From Panulirus ornatus (Eukaryota; Arthropoda; Malacostraca; Decapoda; Palinuridae): a stretch of DNA of 64,000 nt. This document shows, piece by piece, positions 23,218 through 35,140 of the stretch. The DNA lies in NCBI RefSeq assembly GCF_036320965.1, contig NC_092225.1:76194435-76258434 (forward strand). Reading direction: 5' to 3'. The notes under the pieces were generated by a model, which made no database searches, was not told the origin of the DNA, and saw nothing but the letters and a program-made list of their open reading frames with translations. The translations under genes were made by a program, and so were the position numbers. The number at the start of each line of letters is the position of its first letter. The first letter of the stretch is position 1.

Positions 23218-23228
23218 ATTCTTCAAAG
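23218..23228 (+). repeat. Target-site duplication, right (11 bp)
   Basis: Exact repeat of 22,049-22,059; see the insertion at 22,060-23,217. Confidence 0.85.
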
Positions 23229-23234
23229 CAAACA

Positions 23235-23782
23235 TATATACATATGACACCTGCTCCATTCGGAACTCAAAGGGGTAGCCACTGCAACAGAGTCTCCACA
23301 ACTAAACTTGAGTGTAGCTTCTTAGCCTTTAGTGCCTCACCCTTAACAGGCCACTGGCAGAGAGCAAGTCTAGTGCAGTGTTTGCACAGGCTCCTACAGA
23401 TCACTTCTATCTAATGATCCTACTCACTACTTCTACCTAATGTTTCTACCTAATGCTCCTTCTTAAATTTCCCTACTTATCACTATCTACTGCTCCTACC
23501 CTTTTGCCAAAAGACAACTAGCACATTAAGCTCACTGCAGGAAAATCTAGTTACGTAGCATGAGCTGCATGAGTTAAGCATTGCCAAGAGTTACATATGA
23601 CAAGGTGAGAATGTAAATATGTGGTCCAGTTACCCAGCTATCAGATCAGAGGAGTGCAACTTGACAACCACTATAATGCTGGCTCTAATCAGATATCACT
23701 AACCCTCCTAATATCCAGGTGGGTAGTACTGGTAATATACCTCCCTGGTCATTGGCTGCCTACCAACTACTACCTACCATAC
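23235..23782. other. No gene seen
   Basis: Contains a degenerate pyrimidine-rich repeat of CTAATGxTxCTAC-type words at about 23,410-23,500. No coding signal. Confidence 0.5.
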
Positions 23783-24064
23783 AGCATCGCCACCTCCTGT
23801 GTCAGCAAGGTAGCACCAAGAAAACAAACAAAAAAGGTCACGTTCATTCACACTCAAGTGTCTACCTGTCATGTGTGATGCACTGAAACCACAGCTCCCT
23901 TTCCACATACAGGCCCCACATACCTTTCCATGGTTTACCCCAGATGTGTCACATGCCCTGGTTCAGTCAACTGACAGCACATCAACCCTGGTATACCAGA
24001 TCGTTCCAAGTCACTCTATTTTTTGCACACACCTCATCCTCCTTTTTCACTCCATCTTTCCAGT
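23783..24064 (-). mobile_element. Main LINE 3' UTR and ORF-end fragment
   Basis: The reverse strand shows the GAGGTAGCGC-type motif (degraded), the CACTCA..CTAGCTGTCATGTG block, CCATGGTTTACCCCAGA near 23,928 and the last ORF codons. It ends at TTTTTCACTCCATCTTTCCA, where a plus-strand 5' fragment begins. Confidence 0.7.
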
Positions 24065-24065
24065 G

Positions 24066-24770
24066 TGTCATACGAAACCATGAAGAGGGATGAAAGTGGG
24101 GGGGCTGGAAACGTTCCCTTCTTGTATTTCAATTTCTAAAGACTGAAACAGAAGATGCTAAACACAGAGTGCTCATCCTCACTGAAGGCACAGGCTGGGG
24201 CGTCTGAGAAGGGAAAGATGGACAATAAGTTTACGGAAAGAAAAATACTCTATCTCTGAGTTAAACACAGCTCAAGGGTATGGGTAATGGTCTGGGAATG
24301 ACTTAGGGGTAAAGCCAAGGGTATGTGTGAGGGGCAAGAACTAAGGAAGGGGTAGCAATCATATTGAAGGAAAAATTGTGGGAATGTGTGAAAGAGTATG
24401 AGGAAGTGAGTACCAGACTGGGTAATGAAAGTGGATAACAAGATGTGAGTGATTATTTAAGCTTAAGAACCTTGCCACTAAACTGATGTCAAAGGAAGGC
24501 AAGTGTTTTGGGAGGAGCTGAGTGAGTGTGCCACCAGTTCTGATGCAAGAGAACAGGTATGAGTGATGGTTGATTTGAATGCAAAAGTGAGTGTTGTAGG
24601 TAAAATTGGGAGGGCATGGGGTACTCAGTAATGTGATGTGAAATGGTGAATAGCTTTAGGAGTTCTGTGCTGAAAAAGGATTGATGATGAGGAATAGCTG
24701 GTTTAAAAAGAGGGATATACATAAGTGTATGTGGTGTAGTAAAGACAGTAAATGAGTATTACTGGATTAA
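24066..24770 (+). mobile_element. Main LINE 5' fragment (leader and EN), decayed
   Basis: The plus strand matches the leader and EN part of the full-length copy. It has a G-rich leader (GGGGGGGCTGGAAA), AACAGAAG, GTGCTCATCCTC, then degraded EN stretches: CTCAAGGGTA; TGGGAATGTGTGAAAGAGTA; GGCAAGTGTTTTGGGAGGAG at 24,497-24,516; and GATTTGAATGCAAAAGTGAG, equivalent to DLNAKVS, near 24,570. It ends near the VLIDRR region. Stops and indels are frequent. It sits head-on against the minus 3' fragment. Confidence 0.7.
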
Positions 24771-27700
24771 GTCTAACTCAAAATTCACATTATTCAAGTT
24801 GCTTAACAAATATACTTAACCTTATAATTTCAGGTATCCATGTAACAATGAAAGAAAAAATCTAATTAGAAGCACTTTCCATCACTAATTTCCTGGTAAT
24901 GTGTCAAAGTTTTGGAGATGTTTTAAAACAATGTGCCAACGAATGTAAGAGTAAGGCCTGAATGCCAAGTGAGTTACCCATGCATATGTATCATTGTTTA
25001 TTTTACCAGCACTGAAATAATGATCATTGATTATCATTGTTTAATCTTGCATAATAAATCTTTTCCTCCTTCCATCAGTGTGATTCACAGATAATTTTCA
25101 CATAACAGTAAAACTCTAAAGAGTTTGTAAAATTACCAGCAGCACCAGTCAGATGCACTACTCCACTTTTGCTAGAAAACCTCTTTCTGCCTCAACTTGG
25201 GCAACTTTCGATGATGAAAGATTCAGGGTCTCTGAAATACCTCTCCACATGATTCAAAGACACATCATTAATATCTTATAATTCAGGATCATCTTCTGCC
25301 TGGTTCCCTAAGTTAAGCTAAGCTTCTAAACTACCTTCCTAGAAAGCTAAGAGAAATGTACTCTTATTGGCATGGCTGGAAGTTGACTGATGATGGGGTG
25401 AAATTATCGTGGTGTCAATCAGCCACCACCCAGGCTAGGTGCATGGCCTTGAAATTAGGGGCAAAACTTGAGTAAATATCCATCTAGAGGCACTGTTTAA
25501 CTTAAGTAAATATCTGCCTGGAGACATTAAGAGGTTAACTCAATTTCTGGGGATAGCTCAAATGCCCAATCTTACTTTGGATGAAGATACAATATTGAAG
25601 AACAGTTAGGGCAATGTTTCTGGGTGATCCCCAACCTAGATGATAAGTTCCAGCCATAGATAGCTGTTTAACACTCTTGTACTCCCCACCCTTTACGGGG
25701 AAAGTGAAGGTCAAGGCCATGGCAACCACAACATAAGTCTCTAAGTTCAAGAAAATTAATGAACATCAATGAACTGTTTATCCATTGATACTAGCCTGTT
25801 AATTTCTGGGTGTATTTATCTATGCTTTGGTCCTGGAACCAGAAGACCCAAATACCCATGCTGAATCTGTGACAAAGGTATTAGGTTGAAGAGTAAGGCT
25901 GTCTTCTGTGTTGATTAGTAAAGCTGTCTCCTGTTATGTGTGAACAATGGATACACACCAAATATTATATTCCCATACCTGAGAATGATGATGCTGTCAG
26001 ATCAGGTAGATCCATTCACTGTGTGTGTTATAGGTGTGCTCTGCAACCTGTTGCTAACTGTAATACTGTTGGATTAGAGGGCAACCTGGATCAGCCTAGT
26101 TGATTTATTTTGCAAAAATGTACTTTTTAAACTCAAATTCAACATGAGTATCATAAGTCCATGAAATATAGAAAAAGATTGAGAGTCATCCTCTACACAA
26201 CAATCTTAAACAGTTGGAGCTTCACATCAATTCAATCCACATCTACAATGATACTATACAAAAAATACATATATGGTTGTCTGCACACTTGTTTGTAAGA
26301 AGACACTTGTTTGTAAGAAATCATGTGTCAAAACTCCAAATGCTTATTCAATTAATGCTTTAATATGTGCATTATCATGAAACTGTACAATATATTGCAT
26401 GCCTGCTTTTGCGTAATGTAATTCCTGTAATGGGTTCATAAAGCACTAAATGTATATATCTGTCCAACTGTAAAAGTCTGTATTTGCTCTGAGTCAATCC
26501 AACTTATGTTGGATTGACAACTTATGTTCTAAGTGCTTTCTTTATAAAGTATGTTGTGATTACATATATACCTGCGGATGACCAATCTATCTAAACATTT
26601 TCAATGAATATCAAATTGGAAATATAGCAGTATATCAAGGCATCTGCTGGGTTAAGAAAGGGTGGGTAATATAGAAATAATACACTGACAGAACCAATGA
26701 ATACCTCACTTAACATTTCTAACAGTCAAGAATCACCACTGTGTTAAATAATATAGTCAAAATACACCAGTTACGTGCATGAAAATGCACTGCCAGTGTG
26801 GTGCCAGATGTCAACAAACAGGCAATGCAGCAAGTGTTCATAAAAGTAATTAATATAATGTTGGTATACTCATCCTACCCTTTTAGCTTTCAAATGAGAT
26901 TTTTATATGTTCTGTTGATAGCTCATAAGTGCATTACTTACTTATACAATAGGTAACCCAACATTTCCTCTGGTTTGTGTAACCCTTACTGCATTATGAT
27001 ACTGAAATAAAATGCTCTAAATCATGCTCCACAACAACTACTGTATTCCTTAAACACAATTAACATAACATACTGTCAATATTCAAGGGTAACAGTGATG
27101 AAAAGCTATCCTAGACCATTACTAACCTTTCTGTATCACAAATAACTGTTGTTGCTATGAAGTTTAAATTTTGTGCATCCATAAGCACAAGGGTCAACTG
27201 TGTTCCAACTGTTCCAATTCCTTCTATTAAGCCGTCAAAAACATAGAAGATTCTGAGATTCAATACACCATGAGAATTTCTTGAAATATCTAACCTTGAC
27301 CTCCAGATGATACTTATGAAGAGTGTTAGTTCCACGAAAGGTCAATGGGATAACATGAGGCTTAATAACAATTTTGAAGGATAGTCTACTGAAATTTTAC
27401 CTGTATTGGAATTTGAAGAAATACCCTTCCTTATTGCTGGGAAACCATACACGGATGAATATTTACTTGGATGGCATATATAATTCCTTGTCAATTAAAA
27501 ACTGGTAGAAGGTTCTAACCAAAGCTTTCCCCTTTCCAAAAGAGGGAAGAGAGAGCACAAGATTGGATGCAGAGTCACAAAGTTGTCTACGCTGCAGAAA
27601 ATCTTGTAATTTTCTCAATATGAAAGCACTAGGAAACGTAATTTCTGTAAATTAACCAAGATAACTGAAGTGCCTCACAGAAAACCAGTCCCACTTCAGT

Positions 27701-28500
27701 TAAAACTACAACGTTCCAACACTAAGGCTAAATGTTCCAAGACTAGTGCTAATAGATTCAACAAATAATTTTGATTATCTTTTGTTAAAGTTTCCATCTC
27801 CTTCCTGTTTGTTGGTTCATACATCTTATAAAAGTAGTTCAAGGATTTTGGGCAATTTTCACCCTCTATAAGATTCATTGAGAGATACAGCTATTCATGA
27901 TGTGATAATGGTATTAAACATACTTAAAAAAATTAAATTTTTAAATATTTTGTCAAATAATCATAATATTTTGTTTCTAAAAGATGTTTGTATCATAGAT
28001 GATAAAGTTTTGCATAGTGGTGCAGACGACACACTGGAGGTAAACAAACTAGGGGGAGGAAACTGAGATATATTTGTATTAATACAGTAAAAGACAAAAA
28101 GAGTAGAAAAGGAGAAAAAAGGATTTCCTTAAAGGGAAGTAAGGACAAAAAGGTGCATAGTCCACTTCTTATTGTTGACTGTTTCCCGTTAGTTGTTTGT
28201 TTTGATAGTTTGCAGTCTACTAATACATACTTTAACGAACTGTATTGAGGATTGTCAAAGAGATAAGAGGAAGCAAAGTCACGTCCTATTGCATGTATTA
28301 AGGAAACCTAGTAAAACCACAATGTAAAGTTTCATTTAAGTGGGTTGATTTGTTTAGACGAAGCAGGAATGTGGAGGAGGAGGTCTAGGTTGATGCAATT
28401 TAGGTAAAATGAAACACATTTCGATCAATCCATAAGATACTAGAAAACTAGAATTTTTAGATGCATTATGTAAATTTATAAGCGAACCATAGGCATTCTA
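24771..28500. other. About 3.7 kb without recognisable gene or repeat
   Basis: AT-rich, apparently unique sequence. Frames are under 75 codons with no motif. A 19-bp word (CACTTGTTTGTAAGAA) is duplicated near 26,286-26,320. Intron or intergenic status cannot be decided. Confidence 0.5.
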
Positions 28501-29578
28501 TTATTTAGCAACTTGCATGGTAATTTCATCCATACAGATTTAGAAAACTGTGTAATGCAAATGGAAAAAATAATAATTTGTGGATAACTGTTGAGATTCC
28601 AGTGGCAGTAACAAGCTGCCTGTATCCTTAATGATTGTATTAGTAACAAACCATGCCTTTCATTACTCACTCCCCCTCATTTGTGCATAATATTTTGATT
28701 CCAAAAGTAATATGAAATGTTATCTGGTCTATTCATAAGAAATAGCTATTTACTAACCTGATGCAAAGTAAAGACATACTCAGAAGTGAGCGGTAGTGAT
28801 CATTGTCCAACCTGTTTTTTATTATAATGAACATTTTATTGGAATTGCAAATGCTCTAGAGGTAAATGGATAGAAGATAGAAAAGGTAAAATTTAGGCCA
28901 TTTACAAGTAAACATAATTTAGAGTATAATGTGAAATACTTTATTGATGATTCAGTTCATATCAGCACCAAAGTTTTCAAACATACAACTGATGTATATT
29001 CCTCAAAATTTTCAGCCCCATGGTGGAATGAGGAATGCTCATTAGCTAGTACTAAGAAAAGATACGCAAAGAGAACACAGAGAAGGCACTACCGTGTTGA
29101 AAATTTATGTAAGTATAGAAGATATATAGCATTCCTGAAGCAGATTGTCAAAAGAACAGACAAAAAATACTGGCATGACTTTTGTTCAAAAATACATTAA
29201 CAAACCTTGATTAACAAAGTCAAGTTTACTTCCAATAATATTTTATGTAGGGCACCCCTAGACAGTTTTCCTCTCACCTTCTGAATTACCCTACTTCCTT
29301 AGAATAAGCCAATGTAATGGATGATTATCATGGCTGCATTTTAGAATGAAGGGGACATGGTGATAACACATAAGTCCTGCTCAAAGAAATTCCTTTGACC
29401 ATTTTAGATAGAGATGATAACTATAATGTTAGATTTAATATTAAAAGAAAAGATGATAATCCTGCCCAAACATAAGACAACAGGTAAAGATGACATCCTA
29501 TGAATTCTTTTTTCATCAGCCAACAAATGGTTAAATATTAACTGGAAAGATATTTCCCCATTCCTTTTAAACATACAT

Positions 29579-29591
29579 TAATTTCACCCCT
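29579..29591 (+). repeat. Target-site duplication, left (13 bp)
   Basis: TAATTTCACCCCT recurs exactly at 29,640-29,652; the next base, C, also agrees. Confidence 0.85.
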
Positions 29592-29639
29592 CGCAAACGT
29601 GGGAGACAGCGACAAAGTATAATAAAAAAATAAAAAAAA
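29592..29639 (+). mobile_element. 48-bp main LINE insertion (hairpin and tail only)
   Basis: Only CGCAAACGTGGGAGACAGCG, then ACAAAGTATAATAAAA and an A-rich run, lies between two exact 13-bp flanks. It is an extremely 5'-truncated retrotransposition event. It fixes the true 3' end of the element at ACAAAGTATAAT(A)n. Confidence 0.9.
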
Positions 29640-29652
29640 TAATTTCACCCCT
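29640..29652 (+). repeat. Target-site duplication, right (13 bp)
   Basis: Exact partner of 29,579-29,591. Confidence 0.85.
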
Positions 29653-30458
29653 CTTAAAGTATGGCAAAGATTCCTCACATCAGCATTTGTACAGACCTAT
29701 CTCTTTACTTTAAACAATTGGAAAAATAATCGAAAAATGGCTTGGAATAGACTCTGTTAGCATATTAAAGCAAATATTATATTATCTACTTGTTAGGCCA
29801 GTTTTAAACAGCAAAGATCAACTGTTGACCAGGTAATTAGACAGGAGTATTACTTAGTGTGGATTAAAAGAGATAGTTTCATTTTTTTTATCCAAAGATT
29901 TTGACAGGGTATCCCATGTAGTGATGCTTGTCAAACCAGCTGGAATAGGTATTAGAGTGAACATGCTATGGTGGTTAAGACACTTTTTAAAATAATAGAA
30001 TACTCCATGCATTTCTATTAGAAATGCTGTCTCAAAAAAAAGAATTTTGAATCAAGATTCCCACAAGGGGGCCATTTTGAGCCTAATGGTGCTCTCAATA
30101 TTCATGGTAGACATGCTCTTAGCCATCATGTAAAATGCTCCATATGTGAAGATGATATATGCTTTTATGTTGAAACCAATGAGTAAATTTAACCTTACAA
30201 CTAATGCAAAGTACAAATAATCCCTTTCATCTTTGGACAGCTTCATAGTTAGCTGAAAAGATATGCGAATTATGCCTTCAAATTTAGGTGTAGAAAATTG
30301 ATTGAAAAGTTTTGAAAAGACTTAAAAGTTGTTGGTTTTGATGATAGTGGTTGTTGATTTGGCTGCTGTATATGTCCACCTTATTGATATCATCAGCATA
30401 GTCCTTGCTTTTGAAGGCTGTTGCTGTGGCAGCTGATATTAATATGAGAGTATACATA

Positions 30459-32395
30459 GTGAAAGCTTTGCAGAAGATGAAAGCTGGCAAGGCGGTGGGT
30501 TTGGATGGTATTGCAGTGGAATTTATAAAAAATGAGGGTGATTGTGTTGTTGATTGGTTGGTAAGGATATTCAGTGTATGTCTAGATCATGATGAAGTGC
30601 CTGACGATTGGCGGAATGCATGCATAGTGCCATTGTGTAAAGGAAAAGGTGATAAAGGAGAGTGTTCAAATTGAGTATTCCTGGGAAATTATATTGGAGG
30701 GTATTGATTGAGAGGGTAAAGGCATAATCAGAGCTTCAGATTGGGGAAGAGCAGTGTGGTTTCAGAAGTGGTAGAGGATGTGTAGATCATGTGTTTGCTT
30801 TGAAGAATGTATGTGTGAAATACTTAGAAAAACAGATGATTTTGTATATAGCATTTATGGATATGGAGAAGGCATTTGATAGGGTGGATGGAGACACTTT
30901 GTGGATGGTTTTAAGAGTATATGGTGTGGGAGGTATGTTCCTAGAAGCAATGAAAAGTTTTTATCAAAAATGTAAAGCATGTGTACAAGTAGGAAGAGAA
31001 GAAAGTGATTGGTTCCCAATGGATGTCGGCTTACAGCAGGGATGCATGATGTCACCATGGTTGTTTGATTTGTTTATGGATGGAGTGGTTAGGGAGGTGA
31101 ATGCAAGAGTTTTAGAGAGAGGGGCAAATATGCACTTTTGTTGTGGATGAGAGGGCTTGGGAAGTGAGTCAGTTGTTGTTTGCTGATGATACAGTGCTGG
31201 TGGCTGATTTGGGTGAGAAACTGCATAAGTTGGTGGCTGACTTTGGTAAAGTGTGTGAAAAAAGAAAATTAAGAGTAAATGTGAATAAGAGCAAGGTTAT
31301 TAGGTTCAGTAGGGTTGAAGGGCAAGTTAATTGGGAGGTAAGTTTGAATGAAGAAAAACTGGAGGAAGTGAAGTGTTTTAGATATCTGGGAGTGGACTTA
31401 GCAGTGGATGGAACCATGGAAGCGGAAGTGAGTCACAGGGTCGGGGAGGGAGCAAAGGCTCTGGGAGCATTGAAGAATGTGTGGAAGGCAAGAATGTTAT
31501 CTCAGAGAGCAAAAATGGGTATGTTTGAAGGAATAGTGGTTCCAACAATGTTATATGGTTGCAAAGCATAGGCTATAGATAGGGTTGTGTGCAGGACGGT
31601 GGATGTTTTGGAAATAAAATGTTTAAGGACAATATGTGATATGAGGTGGTAAATAATGAAAGGGTAAGAGATATGTGGTAATAAGGAGAGTGTGGTTGAG
31701 AGAGCAGAAGAGGGTGTGTTGAAATGGTTTGGACACATGCAGAGAATGAGTGAGGAAAGATTGACAAAGAGGATATATGTGTCAGAGGTGGAAAGAAGAA
31801 GAAGTGGGAGACCAAATTGGAGGTGGAAGGATGGAGTGAAAAAGATTTTGAGTGATTGGGGCCTGAACATACAGGAGGGTGAAAGGCATGCAAGGAATAG
31901 AGTGAATTGGAATGATGTGGTCTACTTGGGTTAACGTGCTGTCAATGGATTGAACCAAGGCATGTGAAGCATGTGAGGTAAACCATGGAAATGTCTGTGG
32001 GGCCTGGATGTGGAAAGGGAGCTGTGGCTTCAGTGCACTACACATGACAGCCGGAGACTGAGTGTGAACGAATGTGGCCTTTTTTGTCTGTTCCTGGCGC
32101 TGCCTTGCTTGGGGGAGGGGAGGGATGATATTTCGTGTGGGGGTTGGCAATGACAATGGATGAAAACAGCAAGTATGGATATGTACATGTGTTTATATGT
32201 ATATGTCTGTGCATGTATATGCATGTATACATTGAAATTTATATCTATGTATATGTGTGTGTGTGTGTGTGTGTGTGGGCGTTTGTATATATACATATGT
32301 ATGTGGGTGGGTTGGGCCATTCTTTGTCTGTTTCCTTGTGCTACCTCGCTAATGCAGGAGACGGGGGTTAAGTATGATAATAAAGTAAATATATA
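30459..32395 (+). mobile_element. Main LINE, 5'-truncated, long 3' UTR
   Basis: Starts in the RT N-terminal region (KALQKMKAGKAVGLDGIAVE). The ORF is broken into 30,405-30,674, 30,791-31,150, 31,143-31,571 and 31,692-31,934 by small deletions and stops. Key motifs remain: AFMDMEKAFDRVDG, LQQGCMMSPWLFDLFMDGVV and FADDTVLVAD (near 31,180). The long 3' UTR (31,935-32,395) has TG and TA tracts and the terminal motif changed to GCTAATGCAGGAGACGGGGG. It meets an oppositely oriented copy tail to tail at 32,396. Moderately old, by its substitution load. Confidence 0.85.
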
Positions 32396-35140
32396 TATTT
32401 ATTATTTATTCATTATACTTAGTTGCAGTCTCCTGCATTAGCGAGGTAGTGCAAGGAAACAGATGAAAGAATGGTCAAACCCACCCACATACACGTGTCT
32501 GTACATAAACACCACACACTCACGTATATAGACCTATACCTTTCAACGTATACATACATATACATACACAGACACATACATATATACAGGTGTATATATT
32601 CATACTTGCTACCTTCATCCATTCCTGTCGCTACCCCACCACACATGAAATGGCACCCCCCTTCCCCTCCCATGCGCTCGTTCGAGGTAGCACTAGGAAA
32701 AGATAACAAAGGCCACATTCGTTCACACTCAGTCTCTAGCTGGCATGTGTAATGCACTGAAACCACAGCTCCCTTTCCACATCCAGGTCCCACAAAACTT
32801 TTCATGGTTTACCCCAGACGCTTCACATACCTTGATTCAATCCATTAACAGCACCCCAGTATACCACATCATTCCAATTCACTATATTCCTTGCACGCCT
32901 TTCATCCTCCTGTATGTTCAGGCCCTAGTCGCTCTAAATCTTTTTTGCTCCATCCATCTTTCCACCTCCAATTTGGTCTCCCACTTCTCATTCTCTCCAC
33001 CTCTGACACATATATCCTCTTTGTCAATCTTTCCTCACTCATTCTTTCCATGTGACCAAACCATTTCAAAACACCCTCTTCTGCTCTCTCAATCATACTC
33101 TTTTTATTACCACACATCTCTCTTACACTTTCATTACTTACTCGATCAAACCACCTCACACCACATATTGTCCTCAAACATCTCATTTCCAGCACATCCA
33201 CCCTCCTCCGCACACCTCTCTCTATAGCCCATGCCTTGCAACCATATATCATTGTCAGAACCACTATTCCTTCAAACATACCCATTTTTGCTTTCCAAGA
33301 TAATGTTCTCGACTTCCACACAGTCTTCAACGCTCCCAGAACTTTCACCCCCTCCCCCCACCCTATGATTCACTTCCGCATCCATGGTTCCATCCGCTGC
33401 CAAATCCATTCCCAGATATCTAAAACACTTCACTTCCTCCAGTTTTTCTCCATTCAAACTTACCTCCCAGTTGACTTGTCCCTCAACCCTACTGTACCTA
33501 ATAACCTTGCTCTTATTCACATTTACTCTCAGCTTTCTTCTTTCACACACTTTATCAGACTCAGTCACCAGCTTCTGCAGTTTTTCACATCAATCAGCCA
33601 CCAGCGCTGTATCATCAGCGAATAACGACTGACTCACTTCCGAAGCTCTCTCATCCACAACAGACTGCATACTTGCCCCTCTTTCCAAAACTCTTGCATT
33701 CACCTCCCTAACAATGCCATCCATAAGCAAATTTAACAACCATGGAGACATCACACACCCCTGCCGCAAACCAACATTCACTGAGAACCAGTCACTTTCC
33801 TCTCTTCCTACACGTACACATGCCTTATATCCTCGATAAAAACTTTTCACTGCTTCTAACAACTTGCCTCCCACACCATATATTCTTAATACCTTCCACA
33901 GAGCATCTCTATCATATGCCCTCTCCAGATCCATAAATGCTATATACAAATCCACTTGCTTTTCTAAGTATTTCTCACATACATTCTTCAAAGCAAACAC
34001 CTGATCCACACATCCTCTACCACTTCTGAAACCACACTGCTCTTCCCCAATTTGATGCTCTGTACATGCCTTCACCCTCTCAATCAATACCCTCCCATAT
34101 AAATTCCCGGGAATATTCAACAAAATTATACCTCTGTAATTTGAGCACTCACTTTTATCCCCTTTGCCTTTGTACAATGGCACTATGCACGCATTCTGCC
34201 AATCCTCAGGCACCTCACCATGAGTCATACTTACATTAAATAATCTTACCAACCAGTCAACCATACAGTCACCCCCTTTTTTAATAAATTCCACTGCAAT
34301 ACCATCTAAACTCACTGCCTTGCCAGCTTTCATCTTCCGCAAAGCTTTTACTACCTCTTCTCTTTTTACCAAATCATTCTCCCTGACCCTCTTACTTTGC
34401 ACCCCACCTTGACCAAAACACCCTATATCTGCCACTCTTATCATCAAACACATTCAACAAACCTTCAAAATACTCACTCCAACTCCTCACATTACCACTA
34501 CTTGTTATCACGTTATCACTTCCCCATTAGCCCCCTTCGCTAATGTCTTCGCCATTATTATCCCCCATTTTATCTTAACTGCACATTTATCTTACCGCCT
34601 CCTTCAACATAATTCATCTTCTTTAGTCTCTCCTCACCTAAAATTTATTCATGATCACTCTCTCAAACCCCCAATCTCTCATTTTGCCCTCGTTTTATTT
34701 ACTCTTTTGTCACCTTTCCTCTTACAGCCTTCCTGACTCTTCACTCTCTTATACCATACCTCACCAGTCTTTGCATTAATTCTCTCTTGTCGAAAAAAAT
34801 TGTCCAAATAGCACTCCTCGTTCTCTTCACACATAATCTTATCTCTCATTTGCCACCATCATAACACATTTCCCATTGACCTCCCTGCTTTCATCTCTCT
34901 ACTACATATTTACAAGATATCCTGCTTTTTGTAATCCGATTTACAATCTTTTTCTATACCTTTTTCATTTGTATTTCTTACTTTTTCCAGTCCTTCCACT
35001 CTTTATTACCAACAAACAACCCGAAAAATTCCAAACTACCCCCCCAAGTAAATCATGACATCCACTTGCACCATCACAATTAACATCCAAAGTCTCTTTT
35101 CGCACCCTATCAATTAACACATGACAGTAACCCCTGCATC
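32396..35140 (-). mobile_element. Main LINE, long 3' UTR, RT and decayed 5' half
   Basis: The tail begins in TATTTATTATTTATTCATT and the terminal motif is GTCTCCTGCATTAGCGAGG. The long 3' UTR runs to about 32,850. The ORF is in pieces at 33,348-32,902, 33,568-33,272 and 34,453-33,590 (287 codons). The last carries WLVRLFN, FRSGRGCVDQVF and FMDLERAYDRD, with RVD to RD at motif A, and FADDTALVAD. Beyond 34,500 the linker and EN are recognisable only in patches (for example ATCAATTAACACATGA near 35,107). The 5' part is thus far more diverged than the RT part, or belongs to an older copy. Confidence 0.8.

Larger units (their letters stand above)
28510..30250 (+). mobile_element. Decayed LINE of a third type (EN end, linker, RT)
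   Basis: A degraded EN end with a GDHCPTCF-like stretch lies near 28,790-28,820. Next is a linker frame at 28,931-29,200 with SAPWWNEECSLASTKKRYAK and KRTDKKYWHDFCSKIH; PWWNEEC plus YWxxFCSKI is typical of linkers in I/R1/jockey-like elements. Then RT remnants: SKDFDRVSHVVMLVKPAGIG near 29,890-29,950 (motif A) and a QDSHKGAILSLMVLSIF-like stretch near 30,052-30,105 (in place of VPQGAILSP). Stops and indels are frequent. It is interrupted by a 48-bp insertion of the main LINE tail at 29,592-29,639. Clade assignment is uncertain. Confidence 0.65.
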
